NCBI RefSeq assembly: GCF_042610375.1
Contig: NZ_JBGJZL010000019.1
Coordinates: 1-64,000, forward strand
Length of the DNA stretch: 64,000 nt
From: CTSoil-075 sp042610375
GTDB taxonomy: Bacteria > Bacillota > Negativicutes > DSM-13327
Direction of reading: 5' to 3'
A program made the translations under genes and the position numbers. Below the pieces are notes generated by a model. It was not told where the DNA came from and searched no databases. It worked only from the letters and a program-made list of their open reading frames with translations. Positions 1-8,364 of the stretch are shown here, in pieces. Every line of letters begins with the position of its first letter. Position 1 is the stretch's first letter.

Positions 1-124
1 TCATAACTTATAGAAGGTTATTCTGTCTGTTGATGCTGCCAAAGCTGAGTATGTACAGTAAAGAGTCATAATACCGATTTTCTGCATAGGATATTTTAAA
101 AAAATTTAAAGAGGAGTAATTTAA

Positions 125-1570
125 ATGTCTATTTTTAAGTATAATCTATTTGCTACTGATAATAAGATTATGCTCCCCTTAACACCCGATCCCTGCGGAC
201 CAAGAACCGAGCTTTATATATGGGGGTTCGCTGGTGGTTTGTATGAAAAAGATGGAGTCGTTATTAATCCAGAGTTCGCTGTTGAAAATGGATGTCAGTT
301 TTTTGGCAATGCTAGTTTCCCTTCCCCGCGAATTGACGTGGAGTGCGGAGATCAGTTATTTATTACGTTAGTTAATCTTGGTATGAAGTACCGGCCAGAC
401 CTTCCTGATGTGCACAGCATTCATATTCACGGCGGTCATGTGGCTACTCAGCTTGATGGTGTTCCCGAAACCTCGTTTGGCGTTCCCATGCAGATGGGTG
501 ATGAGATGATGCCCAAATGTGCAATGGCGAATCCCTCAGTTGATCCCAATCAGGCCATAACCTATTATTTCGTACCAGAGCATCCTGGCACGTATTTTTA
601 TCATTGCCATCAAGAGGCTGCCGAGCACGTCCAAATGGGTATGTACGGTGCTTTAATCGTCTATCCATCGATCGAACATCTAAAAGATGCAGGAGTCCAT
701 AAACCCCATGGATATACCAATCGAAACTTTGCTTATGCCGACCAAGATACCTTTTTCAACAAGGAGTATGTCCTATTGCTTTCTGATATTGACCAAATAT
801 GGCACCAATTTGTACTTGAGGGTAGAAAGTTTTGTCCTGCGGATTTCAAACCAACAGCCTGGTTAGTCAATGGCCGTTCCTTTCCTGATACTCTTTTACC
901 TACTGAAGTATCTGATAGTATAGGGGCTTACTCTATTCCGCTAGGATATGAATCCTATGTTCATGTAAAAACTGGAGAAAAATTTCTGATCCGGTTAATT
1001 AATATGGGATATCAGGTTATCCCATGGCATATCCACGGTTGGCATTTCCGCATCATTGGTAAAGACGCTCACCCAATGCCAGCTAATCCAGAGGATAAGA
1101 ATTCGCAGATGGGCTTTACTCAACTTATAGGATCAGGAGAAAGTTATGATCTTCTCATCACCGCTGATAACAAAAAACCGTTGTATGGTGAATATATCAG
1201 TCAGGGGTTTCCTTGTATTATTAATTCACTTATGGAGCAGGTAAAAAAGGCCGAAATTGCTTCAGGTCAACATCTTTGGGCAAATATACCTAAAGAAGGA
1301 ACATTTACTGGAGATTGCCCTTATGAAAAACTCTTTAGTTTCTTTAACTACGGACAAGAACCAAATCAGTTTTTTCCACAATTTTATATCATGCATAATC
1401 ACGATGATTATAAAGCGACCACTCCGAAGGATTTAGCTAATCCCGAATCCGAAGATCAATGTTTGTACCCGGGCGGCCAACTCTGTTTTATGCAAATCGA
1501 TGCTCCTGATCTGGGGCCTTGTCAATGCGTAGATCAGTGCCATTGTGGCAAGTGTCATAAAACAGAATAA
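125..1570 (+). CDS. Two-domain multicopper oxidase (type-C-like), Cys-rich C-terminus
   Basis: Cupredoxin-fold copper oxidase of 481 residues. Four histidine-pair motifs of a trinuclear copper site are visible: HIHGGH (about residue 100), YHCHQ (about 160), WHIHGWHF (about 302) and MHNHDD (about 425). The HCH motif continues into EHVQMGMYG, giving Cys, His and Met ligands for a type 1 copper in domain 1, while the last motif (HNH) lacks the Cys. That ligand layout fits two-domain oxidases with type 1 copper in the first domain, usually trimers with the trinuclear site at the subunit interface. The last 16 residues carry five Cys and two His (CQC, CHCGKCH), possibly a metal-binding tail. No signal peptide is evident, so it may be cytoplasmic or spore-associated. 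The start follows a GAGGAG site. Substrate is unknown (metal, phenol or other). Confidence 0.85.
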   Translation: MSIFKYNLFATDNKIMLPLTPDPCGPRTELYIWGFAGGLYEKDGVVINPEFAVENGCQFFGNASFPSPRIDVECGDQLFITLVNLGMKYRPDLPDVHSIHIHGGHVATQLDGVPETSFGVPMQMGDEMMPKCAMANPSVDPNQAITYYFVPEHPGTYFYHCHQEAAEHVQMGMYGALIVYPSIEHLKDAGVHKPHGYTNRNFAYADQDTFFNKEYVLLLSDIDQIWHQFVLEGRKFCPADFKPTAWLVNGRSFPDTLLPTEVSDSIGAYSIPLGYESYVHVKTGEKFLIRLINMGYQVIPWHIHGWHFRIIGKDAHPMPANPEDKNSQMGFTQLIGSGESYDLLITADNKKPLYGEYISQGFPCIINSLMEQVKKAEIASGQHLWANIPKEGTFTGDCPYEKLFSFFNYGQEPNQFFPQFYIMHNHDDYKATTPKDLANPESEDQCLYPGGQLCFMQIDAPDLGPCQCVDQCHCGKCHKTE

Positions 1571-1581
1571 AAACATGCGAC

Positions 1582-1627
1582 AGGGGATGGTGGTTTGTCT
1601 TGTTTATAAGACAAACCACCATCCCCT
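1582..1627. repeat. Long palindrome, GGGGAYGGTGG family; probable terminator
   Basis: A perfect 20-bp stem beginning AGGGGATGGTGGTTTGTC with a short loop, followed by ATCTTTT. It lies 11 bases after the oxidase stop and can end its transcript. Near-copies lie at 13170-13213 and 21344-21389, so it is also a member of a dispersed palindromic repeat family. Confidence 0.8.
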
Positions 1628-1813
1628 ATCTTTTGTGTGAGGAATCTATTTAGTTCCTAAACGCGTGATTAAAAATGTTTTTTTATGGAAAATTGTGCAG
1701 GATTGTCTGTTTCAAAGTAGAATAAATATTTTTATATCCGTTTTTTTGAATTATGCAGTATTCTTTGATTAATTGTTTTCGCATTAAATTTCTAATAAAG
1801 CGAGTTGAACTAA

Positions 1814-4459
1814 GTGAGTGATATTTCACATGTAGTGGCTTCTACGTTACCTCCCGGAGTCAACTTTCACGACTTATCGGGTGGAGGAGAAACCGGCCGG
1901 CTGATTCTAGCCAAGAACTGGAGTAACACTGCGCTTGGACCAATAGATTCCTGGCCGAAGATTCTCAAGAATTATCTGCAGATGATCCTTGAGTTGCCTA
2001 CCGCGGCCATTATTTTCTGGGGTGAAGACCACATGCAGATATATAACGATGGCTATGCGCAGATCATGGGTTCACTCCATCCTGGCAACCTGGGGGCGAC
2101 ATTTCAGCAATGTTGGCCAAATGAATATGAGACCATTCATCCATGGATGCATCGGGTATTAGATAACGGTGAGACGGTCAAGGTCGAGAAAATGCTCATT
2201 CCGCTTTTTAGGCACGGTTTTACGAATGAGGCCTACTTCACCTTTTCCTTTACCCCGCTTCGTGATGATCACGGAGTAATCGTCGGTGTTCTGCAACTGG
2301 TAACGGAAGTGACCGATACAGTTCTGTGTGAGCGCCGTATAAGTTGCCTATATGACCTTGCTGCTACTAAGACGGCACACATTAGAGACGTTGAAAAAGT
2401 CCTACGGAGTACTTCAAATGTGTTAAGCCGATATAATTCCGAAATGCCTATTTTCGCACTGTATATGCGAAATTTCCAAGACCAAATGAAATTGGTTCGT
2501 ATAGGTCGATCCGAGGTGAGGAGCTTGCTCCCGCTAGAGATTGATCTGCGATCTGCTGGCAATGGATTAATTTCGAAGATAGCAGAGGCCATTCAAGAAC
2601 AAAAGGTCATTTCTAGTAGCGATTCAATCCACACCATTCATAGTAGGGCTAGGCAAAATACTCGACGCTCCGTCGTTATCTTGCCAATAACTTCTCCAGA
2701 TGTCAGGAGTGCTGCTGGCGTTCTTGTGGTTGAGACAAATCCGCACCTTAAGTTTGACCATAGGTATCAGAGCTTCTTGGAACTTATTATCGAGCAAATT
2801 TCGACTATGCTCAGAGCGGCACAAGACCATAAATATGAAAAGAGATGGACCGAAGAATTATCCATGCTTAAACGGGACGAAGAAGAGTTGGCAGCCATCC
2901 AGTGTCTCTACCGGATAAGCACCCTTCCCATCAGTGCCGATTCACTTATTGAAATCAGCAACATAATACTGGAAACTGCAATAGACCTGGCGGGTGCCGA
3001 TATGGGCACTTTTCAGTTGCTTGACGCGGAGAGTGATGTGCTAAAGATAACTGCTCAACTCGGGTTTAAGCAACCTTTCCTTGATTTCTTTGCCACCGTC
3101 CACGCTGGTTGTGGAGCCGCCTGTGGTGCAGCTCTAGCGGAGCGGAATCGAGTATTTGTTGAAAACGTCAGCGAGAGTCCTATTTTTGTGGGCACACCTG
3201 CATTAGAGGTCTTACTAACGGCTGGAGTACGGGCTGTCCAGTCCACTCCACTGATTAGCCGCTCTGGCCGTTTAGTTGGCATGATTGCCACCCATTACCG
3301 GGAAAAAGTCGAAAGAGGAAAGTTTGACCTGACGTACATCGACCTGCTGTGTGGACAGGCGGCAGATATTATCGAACAGGTGCAGGCCGAAAAGGCACTT
3401 CTCGAGAGCGAGAAAAAGTATCGTCAACTTTTCGAAATGATGAACGAAGGGTTCGCCTTAATCGAAATGATCTTTGATGATGATGGTCAACCGGTGGACT
3501 ATTTGATGCTGGAGATTAATCCGGCGTGGGAAAGGCACGCTGGGATGATCCGACAACAGGTCATAGGTAGGCGGATGACCGAGTTGCTACCGGAGGTCGA
3601 AGCAGTCTGGCTCAAGCGTTACGGTGAAGTCGTGACAAGCGGTAAGGCAAACAGATTTGAGGAATATAACGTCTCGTTGGACCGCTGGTTCGAGGTTTTC
3701 GCCTATCCGTTATACAAGGGCAACAGATTTGCCGTTATCTTATCTGACATAACCGAGCGCAGACGAGTAGAAGCCGAAATGCAGAGGCTGGATCGTCTCA
3801 ACATCGTCGGCGAAATGTCGGCAGCTATCGGCCACGAGATTCGAAATCCCATGACCACCGTGCGTGGTTATCTGCAGTTTCTTCAGCGTAAAACAGAAGA
3901 AGGGTCTAACCAGTACGGAATCTTTGATACCATGATCGAAGAGCTTGACCGGGCGAATCTAATTATAAGTGAATTTTTGTCCCTGGCTAAAGATAAGGCT
4001 ATAGAGTTGGCGAGCGGCAATCTGAACAATGTCATTAATAAGCTGCAGCCACTCCTACAGGCCGAAGCGTTACGTATTGGGCACGAACTCATTATTGAAT
4101 TGGGTGAGGTTCCTGATGTAATGATTGATGAGCGGGAAATTCGCCAAATGATTCTCAACTTTATTTGCAACGGTTTTGAGGCCATGAAGATTGGCGGAAG
4201 ATTGACAATCACAACTTACGCACAAAAAGAGTGGGTAATGGTAAGTATTCGTGACACCGGACCAGGCATACCTCCGATGGTTATGAATAAACTTGGAGTG
4301 CCATTTACAACGACGAAGGAAAGCGGAACTGGTCTTGGCCTGTCAGTGTGTTATCGTATCGCCCAGCGGCATAAGGCATTTATTGATGTAAAGACCTCTT
4401 CCCTGGGAACGGTATTTACAGTTTTCTTTCCTATGGTAGACCTTAACAATAATGGTTAA
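1814..4459 (+). CDS. Cytosolic sensor histidine kinase with PAS-GAF-PAS input
   Basis: Sensor kinase of 881 residues with no membrane segment. The N-terminal part (about 20-170) has the ALGPIDSWP signature of a PAS-type sensor often fused to kinases. A poorly conserved linker follows, then a GAF domain (about 360-525) and a PAS domain (about 535-650). The HisKA domain carries the phospho-accepting His in GHEIRNP (about 673), and the ATPase domain carries the N box NFICNGFEAM (about 780), DTGPGIPP (about 814) and GTGLGLSV (about 838). The transmitter resembles sporulation-type kinases (KinA/KinE class), which feed the Spo0 phosphorelay; that role is inferred. It starts at GTG with only a weak upstream purine tract, so the exact start is uncertain. 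No response regulator gene is adjacent. Confidence 0.88.
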   Translation: MSDISHVVASTLPPGVNFHDLSGGGETGRLILAKNWSNTALGPIDSWPKILKNYLQMILELPTAAIIFWGEDHMQIYNDGYAQIMGSLHPGNLGATFQQCWPNEYETIHPWMHRVLDNGETVKVEKMLIPLFRHGFTNEAYFTFSFTPLRDDHGVIVGVLQLVTEVTDTVLCERRISCLYDLAATKTAHIRDVEKVLRSTSNVLSRYNSEMPIFALYMRNFQDQMKLVRIGRSEVRSLLPLEIDLRSAGNGLISKIAEAIQEQKVISSSDSIHTIHSRARQNTRRSVVILPITSPDVRSAAGVLVVETNPHLKFDHRYQSFLELIIEQISTMLRAAQDHKYEKRWTEELSMLKRDEEELAAIQCLYRISTLPISADSLIEISNIILETAIDLAGADMGTFQLLDAESDVLKITAQLGFKQPFLDFFATVHAGCGAACGAALAERNRVFVENVSESPIFVGTPALEVLLTAGVRAVQSTPLISRSGRLVGMIATHYREKVERGKFDLTYIDLLCGQAADIIEQVQAEKALLESEKKYRQLFEMMNEGFALIEMIFDDDGQPVDYLMLEINPAWERHAGMIRQQVIGRRMTELLPEVEAVWLKRYGEVVTSGKANRFEEYNVSLDRWFEVFAYPLYKGNRFAVILSDITERRRVEAEMQRLDRLNIVGEMSAAIGHEIRNPMTTVRGYLQFLQRKTEEGSNQYGIFDTMIEELDRANLIISEFLSLAKDKAIELASGNLNNVINKLQPLLQAEALRIGHELIIELGEVPDVMIDEREIRQMILNFICNGFEAMKIGGRLTITTYAQKEWVMVSIRDTGPGIPPMVMNKLGVPFTTTKESGTGLGLSVCYRIAQRHKAFIDVKTSSLGTVFTVFFPMVDLNNNG

Positions 4460-4533
4460 GAGTCGGACGTTGGATAACGTCCTTATGTAATAATAAACTT
4501 AGGGTATTGCGTAATGAAAGCCAGTCTTCACTT

Positions 4534-4593
4534 TGAACTGAACCCCTTGTATTGGATTTTCTAGAAAAAATCTAATACAAGGGGTTCAGTTCA
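4534..4593. terminator. Long hairpin after the histidine kinase
   Basis: Arms of about 27 bp (beginning TGAACTGAACCCCTTGTATT) flank a four-base tip with A and T runs on both sides of the loop. It probably terminates the kinase transcript, and the symmetry would work in both directions. In the 378-base gap 4460-4837 nothing else is convincing; the AT-rich stretch 4600-4837 has only a weak minus-strand ORF. Confidence 0.7.
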
Positions 4594-4837
4594 TGTTAGA
4601 TGATAGCTTTCTTTCTATATTATGCTGTAAAATCTATGAATTCTTGAAGGGGAAAGAGATTGTGCTAAATTCATGAGGTGAAAATAATAAGAATGCGCTG
4701 ACGATTATAATAGACGATAAAATCGTTAATGAATTATATGATTGTTGATATGCTTCAAATTCATAATGCTGATAACATTCTTGTTCAATAGTTTTAAAAC
4801 ATATCAGGAAGGGGGATATGATCTTCAAATCGCAAGT

Positions 4838-5434
4838 TTAAATAGGATTGCATATTGGTTCTAAATAAATAGTGTATAAGTTGCTCTTTATCTGCTCTAT
4901 AGTATATTTATTATTACGTAGAAAGATGTAAGCATCAATACTGATTATCGTCAATAGAGTATGCGTAATAAATTTTATTTCTAAATTAATTGGACTTTGT
5001 TTGTTTAAATGATTCTCAAGTAAGTTATATAACGTTTGATACAACCAAGAGTAAATGGGTGATGAATAAAAATTGCAATGAATGGAAGGCTTGATGATCA
5101 TTGCAGAGTCCTTAAAATATTGATATCCTTTTTCGCTGAATTCAATAAAACAATCGAAGAAAAATTTTATTTGCTCAAAGGTGGAATTTTTGGAATCTTC
5201 AATAAAAAGCGTTATTTCTGCTTTTAATAATTTGATATCCTCCATAAGTAAGTCTAGAAAAATCTCCTCCATACTCTTATAGCGGCGATAAAGAGTAGCT
5301 TGCCCTATACCTGTTTTCCTAGCAATCTGGTACATCTTGACGTTAGATATTCCGCCGTTTTCAATAATTAGCTTATGAGCAGTTTGTAAGATACGAGTGC
5401 TTATTTGGTCTTTTTCTTTAATATCATCTGACAT
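4838..5434 (-). CDS. TetR/AcrR family repressor of the efflux operon
   Basis: DNA-binding repressor of 198 residues. The N-terminal helix-turn-helix (about 25-55) reads MYQIARKTGIGQATLYRRYK, typical of the TetR family. The rest is the variable helical ligand-binding domain. It is divergent from the MATE-RND operon, and the intergenic region holds two near-identical palindromes that fit a TetR operator, one lying exactly between the -35 and -10 of the operon promoter. It is therefore inferred to repress efflux until a toxic ligand binds. The start ATG follows GAGGAGGATT-like Shine-Dalgarno bases. Confidence 0.88.
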   Translation of the reverse strand: MSDDIKEKDQISTRILQTAHKLIIENGGISNVKMYQIARKTGIGQATLYRRYKSMEEIFLDLLMEDIKLLKAEITLFIEDSKNSTFEQIKFFFDCFIEFSEKGYQYFKDSAMIIKPSIHCNFYSSPIYSWLYQTLYNLLENHLNKQSPINLEIKFITHTLLTIISIDAYIFLRNNKYTIEQIKSNLYTIYLEPICNPI

Positions 5435-5629
5435 ATGGCAATAATCCTCCTCAATCTATAGTTATAATACATAAAAACATTCCAAAGATATTGCAAAAAA
5501 ATAGTATTATTTATGATTGGTTTCATCATTATAACATATTTGAAAGATTGATTTAAAAATCTCCTTGTACGAAATCGGATAAATATAACGTTTTATCTAA
5601 GATCGATCATTATTATAAGAAAAAATCAA

Positions 5630-5658
5630 TTGACCACCGGACAGTTGTCCGGTAAAAT
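5630..5658 (+). promoter_or_regulatory. Efflux operon promoter with operator filling the spacer
   Basis: TTGACC (5630-5635) and TAAAAT (5653-5658) are separated by 17 bases. The spacer plus one base is the palindrome ACCGGACAGTTGTCCGGT (5636-5653), so repressor binding would directly block RNA polymerase. Confidence 0.75.
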
Positions 5659-5680
5659 ATAGACAGGACAATTGTCCGGT
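5636..5680. promoter_or_regulatory. Two tandem TetR-type operators
   Basis: Palindromes at 5636-5653 (ACCGGACAGTTGTCCGGT) and 5663-5680 (ACAGGACAATTGTCCGGT) share the right half TTGTCCGGT and are set 27 bp apart. They lie between the divergent TetR gene and the efflux operon. Confidence 0.75.
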
Positions 5681-5801
5681 AGAAACTTTGTCATTTATGT
5701 AAAAAGTGTGAATAGCGAGGATGTACTACATTAAAAATATGGGACAGTGGTTGCTATTAGTTGAATAGATGAATTTCTATGTAATAGTAATGGAGTTTGT
5801 A

Positions 5802-7127
5802 ATGAAAAATGATATTTTTGAAAATCTGCCAATCTATAAGGCGGTAGGAAGTTTAGCACTGCCAACTATGATGGGAATGCTAGTTATGGTTGTTTATAAT
5901 TTGACGGGGACTTTTTTTGTTGGACAGTTACATGATGCGAATCAGATAGCTGCTATTACGATTAGTATGCCAATTTTTCTCCTATTGATGGCATTTGGCA
6001 CTTTACTCGGTGTTGGTGGTGGCAGCTATATATCCATTCTTTTGGGAAAGAAGGAAGGTGTAGAGGCAAAACAAGCAGCGTCCTTTGCCTTTTATGGGAG
6101 CCTTGTAATAGGAGTTATCTGTATGCTTGTAGGTCTGATGTTTATGCAGCAGATCTTAAGTTTATCAGGAGCAAGTGTTCATACATATGAGTATGCTAAA
6201 GGTTATTTGATGATTATTGCCATTGGCTCTCCCGCTATCGTAGCGAGTTTTTCTTTAGGACAGATCATTCGCGCCGAAGGGGCGGCAAAAGAAGCAATGG
6301 CAGGAATGATGATTGGAACGATCATTAATATAGTTCTTGATCCTATTTTCATCTTATGGATGGGAATGGGCGTAACAGGTGCTGCCGTCGCTACTGTTCT
6401 TGCCAATGTTATTTCAGTCTGTTATTATATCGACTATTTTGTGAAGAAAAATAGTCAACTGTCTATCTCATTAAAAAGTTTTGTATTGACTAAGAAGATG
6501 CTTAAGGCTGTGTTTTCAATCGGAACCCCTGCGTCGATCAATTCTCTGTTAATGAGCACGTCTAATATTATTCTAAATAATTTTGCTGTACAGTATGGGG
6601 ACAATGTTGTGGCTGCCTTAGGAGTAGTCAGTAGAGTGATTTTAATTCCCATCATGCTGTTACTTGGTTTATGCCAAGGAGTACAGCCACTTATCGGCTA
6701 CAACTATGCAGCAAACAATAAAAAGCGTATGACTGACATTATAAATTTTACAGCTATCTGGGGAACTGCTATAGGAGCTATTTTTACAATATTGCTCTAT
6801 TGGATAGGGAAGAGTGTAATTGAGGTATTTAGTAATGATCCTGCGGTTGTGAATTTAGGAGAATATTTTTTGCAAGTAATTTTACTATCAATTCCCTTTT
6901 TAGGAATTCAGTTTTTGGTGACGACTAGCTTTCAGGCTATGGGGAAAGGGATTCCTTCACTTTGGCTTTCCATTTCAAGACAAGGAATACTGTTTATTCC
7001 CATTCTAATTCTTGCTAATGAATGGGGGGGATTAAAGGGGGTTATTTCTGCTCAACCACTAACTGATATTATGACTACGGTTTTAGCTATAGTTTTGTTT
7101 TATAGGGAAATTAGAAAAAAGCATTAA
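5802..7127 (+). CDS. MATE family multidrug/sodium antiporter
   Basis: Polytopic inner-membrane antiporter of the MATE (NorM/MepA-like) family that exports cationic drugs against Na+ or H+. About twelve hydrophobic segments are visible, with the family's internal two-fold pattern (PTMMGMLVMVVYNL near the start and GTPASINSLLMSTSN in the second half). I chose the ATG at 5802 because TGGAG lies 6 bases upstream; an in-frame ATG at 5769 has no ribosome site. The resulting 441 residues match the usual MATE length. It is the first gene of an operon with an RND adaptor and pump, an uncommon combination implying shared induction through the TetR operators. Confidence 0.88.
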   Translation: MKNDIFENLPIYKAVGSLALPTMMGMLVMVVYNLTGTFFVGQLHDANQIAAITISMPIFLLLMAFGTLLGVGGGSYISILLGKKEGVEAKQAASFAFYGSLVIGVICMLVGLMFMQQILSLSGASVHTYEYAKGYLMIIAIGSPAIVASFSLGQIIRAEGAAKEAMAGMMIGTIINIVLDPIFILWMGMGVTGAAVATVLANVISVCYYIDYFVKKNSQLSISLKSFVLTKKMLKAVFSIGTPASINSLLMSTSNIILNNFAVQYGDNVVAALGVVSRVILIPIMLLLGLCQGVQPLIGYNYAANNKKRMTDIINFTAIWGTAIGAIFTILLYWIGKSVIEVFSNDPAVVNLGEYFLQVILLSIPFLGIQFLVTTSFQAMGKGIPSLWLSISRQGILFIPILILANEWGGLKGVISAQPLTDIMTTVLAIVLFYREIRKKH

Positions 7128-7186
7128 GTGGACTGGTTTCGTGATGAAAAAAACATCGGTAACGGTACAATTAGGAGGAATCATAA

Positions 7187-8350
7187 ATGAGTATTAAACT
7201 GTCAAGTAACATGAAAATTGGACTTATTGTTGTAGCCATTGTGGCAGCTGTTGGTGTCTCACGTCATATGGCATCATTCAAACCGCCTATGAACATGCCA
7301 CAAACAGTACAAGTAAAAGCTATGCAGGTGATCCAGAGGGATACACCGATTAACTATGAGTTTGTAGGGCAGGTTAAATCCAAAAATGAAGTAAAGATCA
7401 TGTCCAAAGTATCAGGCAATATTGTAGAAAAGATGGTGAATGGTGGCGATACAGTCTACAAAGGACAGCCATTGTTTCGAATTGATAATAAGCAATACCG
7501 GTCATCTGTTAATTCCGCCCGAGCAACATTGAGAAAATCACAAGCCGCACTAGAGAATACCCAAAAAGATGTGGAAAGATACAGGCAATTGGTAGCCATT
7601 AATGGCATTGCTCGGCAAACCTTAGATAGCCAAGTAGCCCAAGCAGCAGAAGATGCTGCTGAAGTGGAAGCTAACCGGGCTAATTTACAACAAGCACAAG
7701 AGGATGAGCAGGATACGTTAATTCTATCACCTGTTGATGGTCGAATTGATTTGAATGATTTAAGTGTGGGAGACTATGTAGCAGCAGGAACGACTAAAAT
7801 GGCGACGGTATCATCAATTGATCCTACCTGGGTTCAATTTAGTATGAGTGAAAATGAATATTTAAATCTTGCCCAGTTGGGAAATGGTAATTTACCAAAT
7901 AGCTTTAAGGATAATCTCAAACTTATCCTTAGTAATGGAACCCAATATCCATTGGCAGGTCACATCGAACAAATCGATAAGGGCATTAGTGACGCAACAG
8001 GTACAATTACGATAAAAGCAGCATTTAGTAATCCACAAAAAATGCTCCTGCCAGGCATGTTTGCTAAGGTATCTGCGCAAGGAGAAGTAACTCAAGGAGC
8101 TTTACTCATTCCGCAACGGGCCGTGACAGAATTACTAAATAAGACATTTATTAGCGTAGTAACCGATGATAATAAAGCACAAAGCCGACAAGTAACCATG
8201 GGAGAACGAATTGGTAATCTGTGGTTAGTAAAGGATGGTGTAACGATCAATGATCGCATTATTGTGGAAGGGCTCACTAAAGTGAAAGACGGAACCGCAT
8301 TGGAAGTCATTATGGTACAACCGGATCAATTGCAAATTCCGGCTAAGTAA
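7187..8350 (+). CDS. RND efflux periplasmic adaptor (AcrA/MexA family)
   Basis: Membrane fusion protein of 387 residues linking an RND pump to an outer-membrane channel. The N-terminus has one hydrophobic anchor (about 10-25) and no lipoprotein Cys. A barrel/lipoyl half-motif (VKIMSKVSGNIVEKMVNGGD) is followed by a coiled-coil hairpin rich in Ala and Gln (about 105-170), the second lipoyl half (ILSPVDGRIDLNDLSVGDYV) and the beta-barrel domain. It has an AGGAGG site and lies 14 bases ahead of the pump gene. Its presence supports a diderm envelope. No TolC-like gene is in the operon, so the outer-membrane partner must be elsewhere. Confidence 0.9.
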   Translation: MSIKLSSNMKIGLIVVAIVAAVGVSRHMASFKPPMNMPQTVQVKAMQVIQRDTPINYEFVGQVKSKNEVKIMSKVSGNIVEKMVNGGDTVYKGQPLFRIDNKQYRSSVNSARATLRKSQAALENTQKDVERYRQLVAINGIARQTLDSQVAQAAEDAAEVEANRANLQQAQEDEQDTLILSPVDGRIDLNDLSVGDYVAAGTTKMATVSSIDPTWVQFSMSENEYLNLAQLGNGNLPNSFKDNLKLILSNGTQYPLAGHIEQIDKGISDATGTITIKAAFSNPQKMLLPGMFAKVSAQGEVTQGALLIPQRAVTELLNKTFISVVTDDNKAQSRQVTMGERIGNLWLVKDGVTINDRIIVEGLTKVKDGTALEVIMVQPDQLQIPAK

Positions 8351-8364
8351 TAGGGGGTTTTTGA

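Noticed and set aside
4634..4828. Minus-strand ORF of 64 codons with a hydrophobic patch
   Set aside because: No ribosome site, AT-rich composition, and no recognisable protein pattern.
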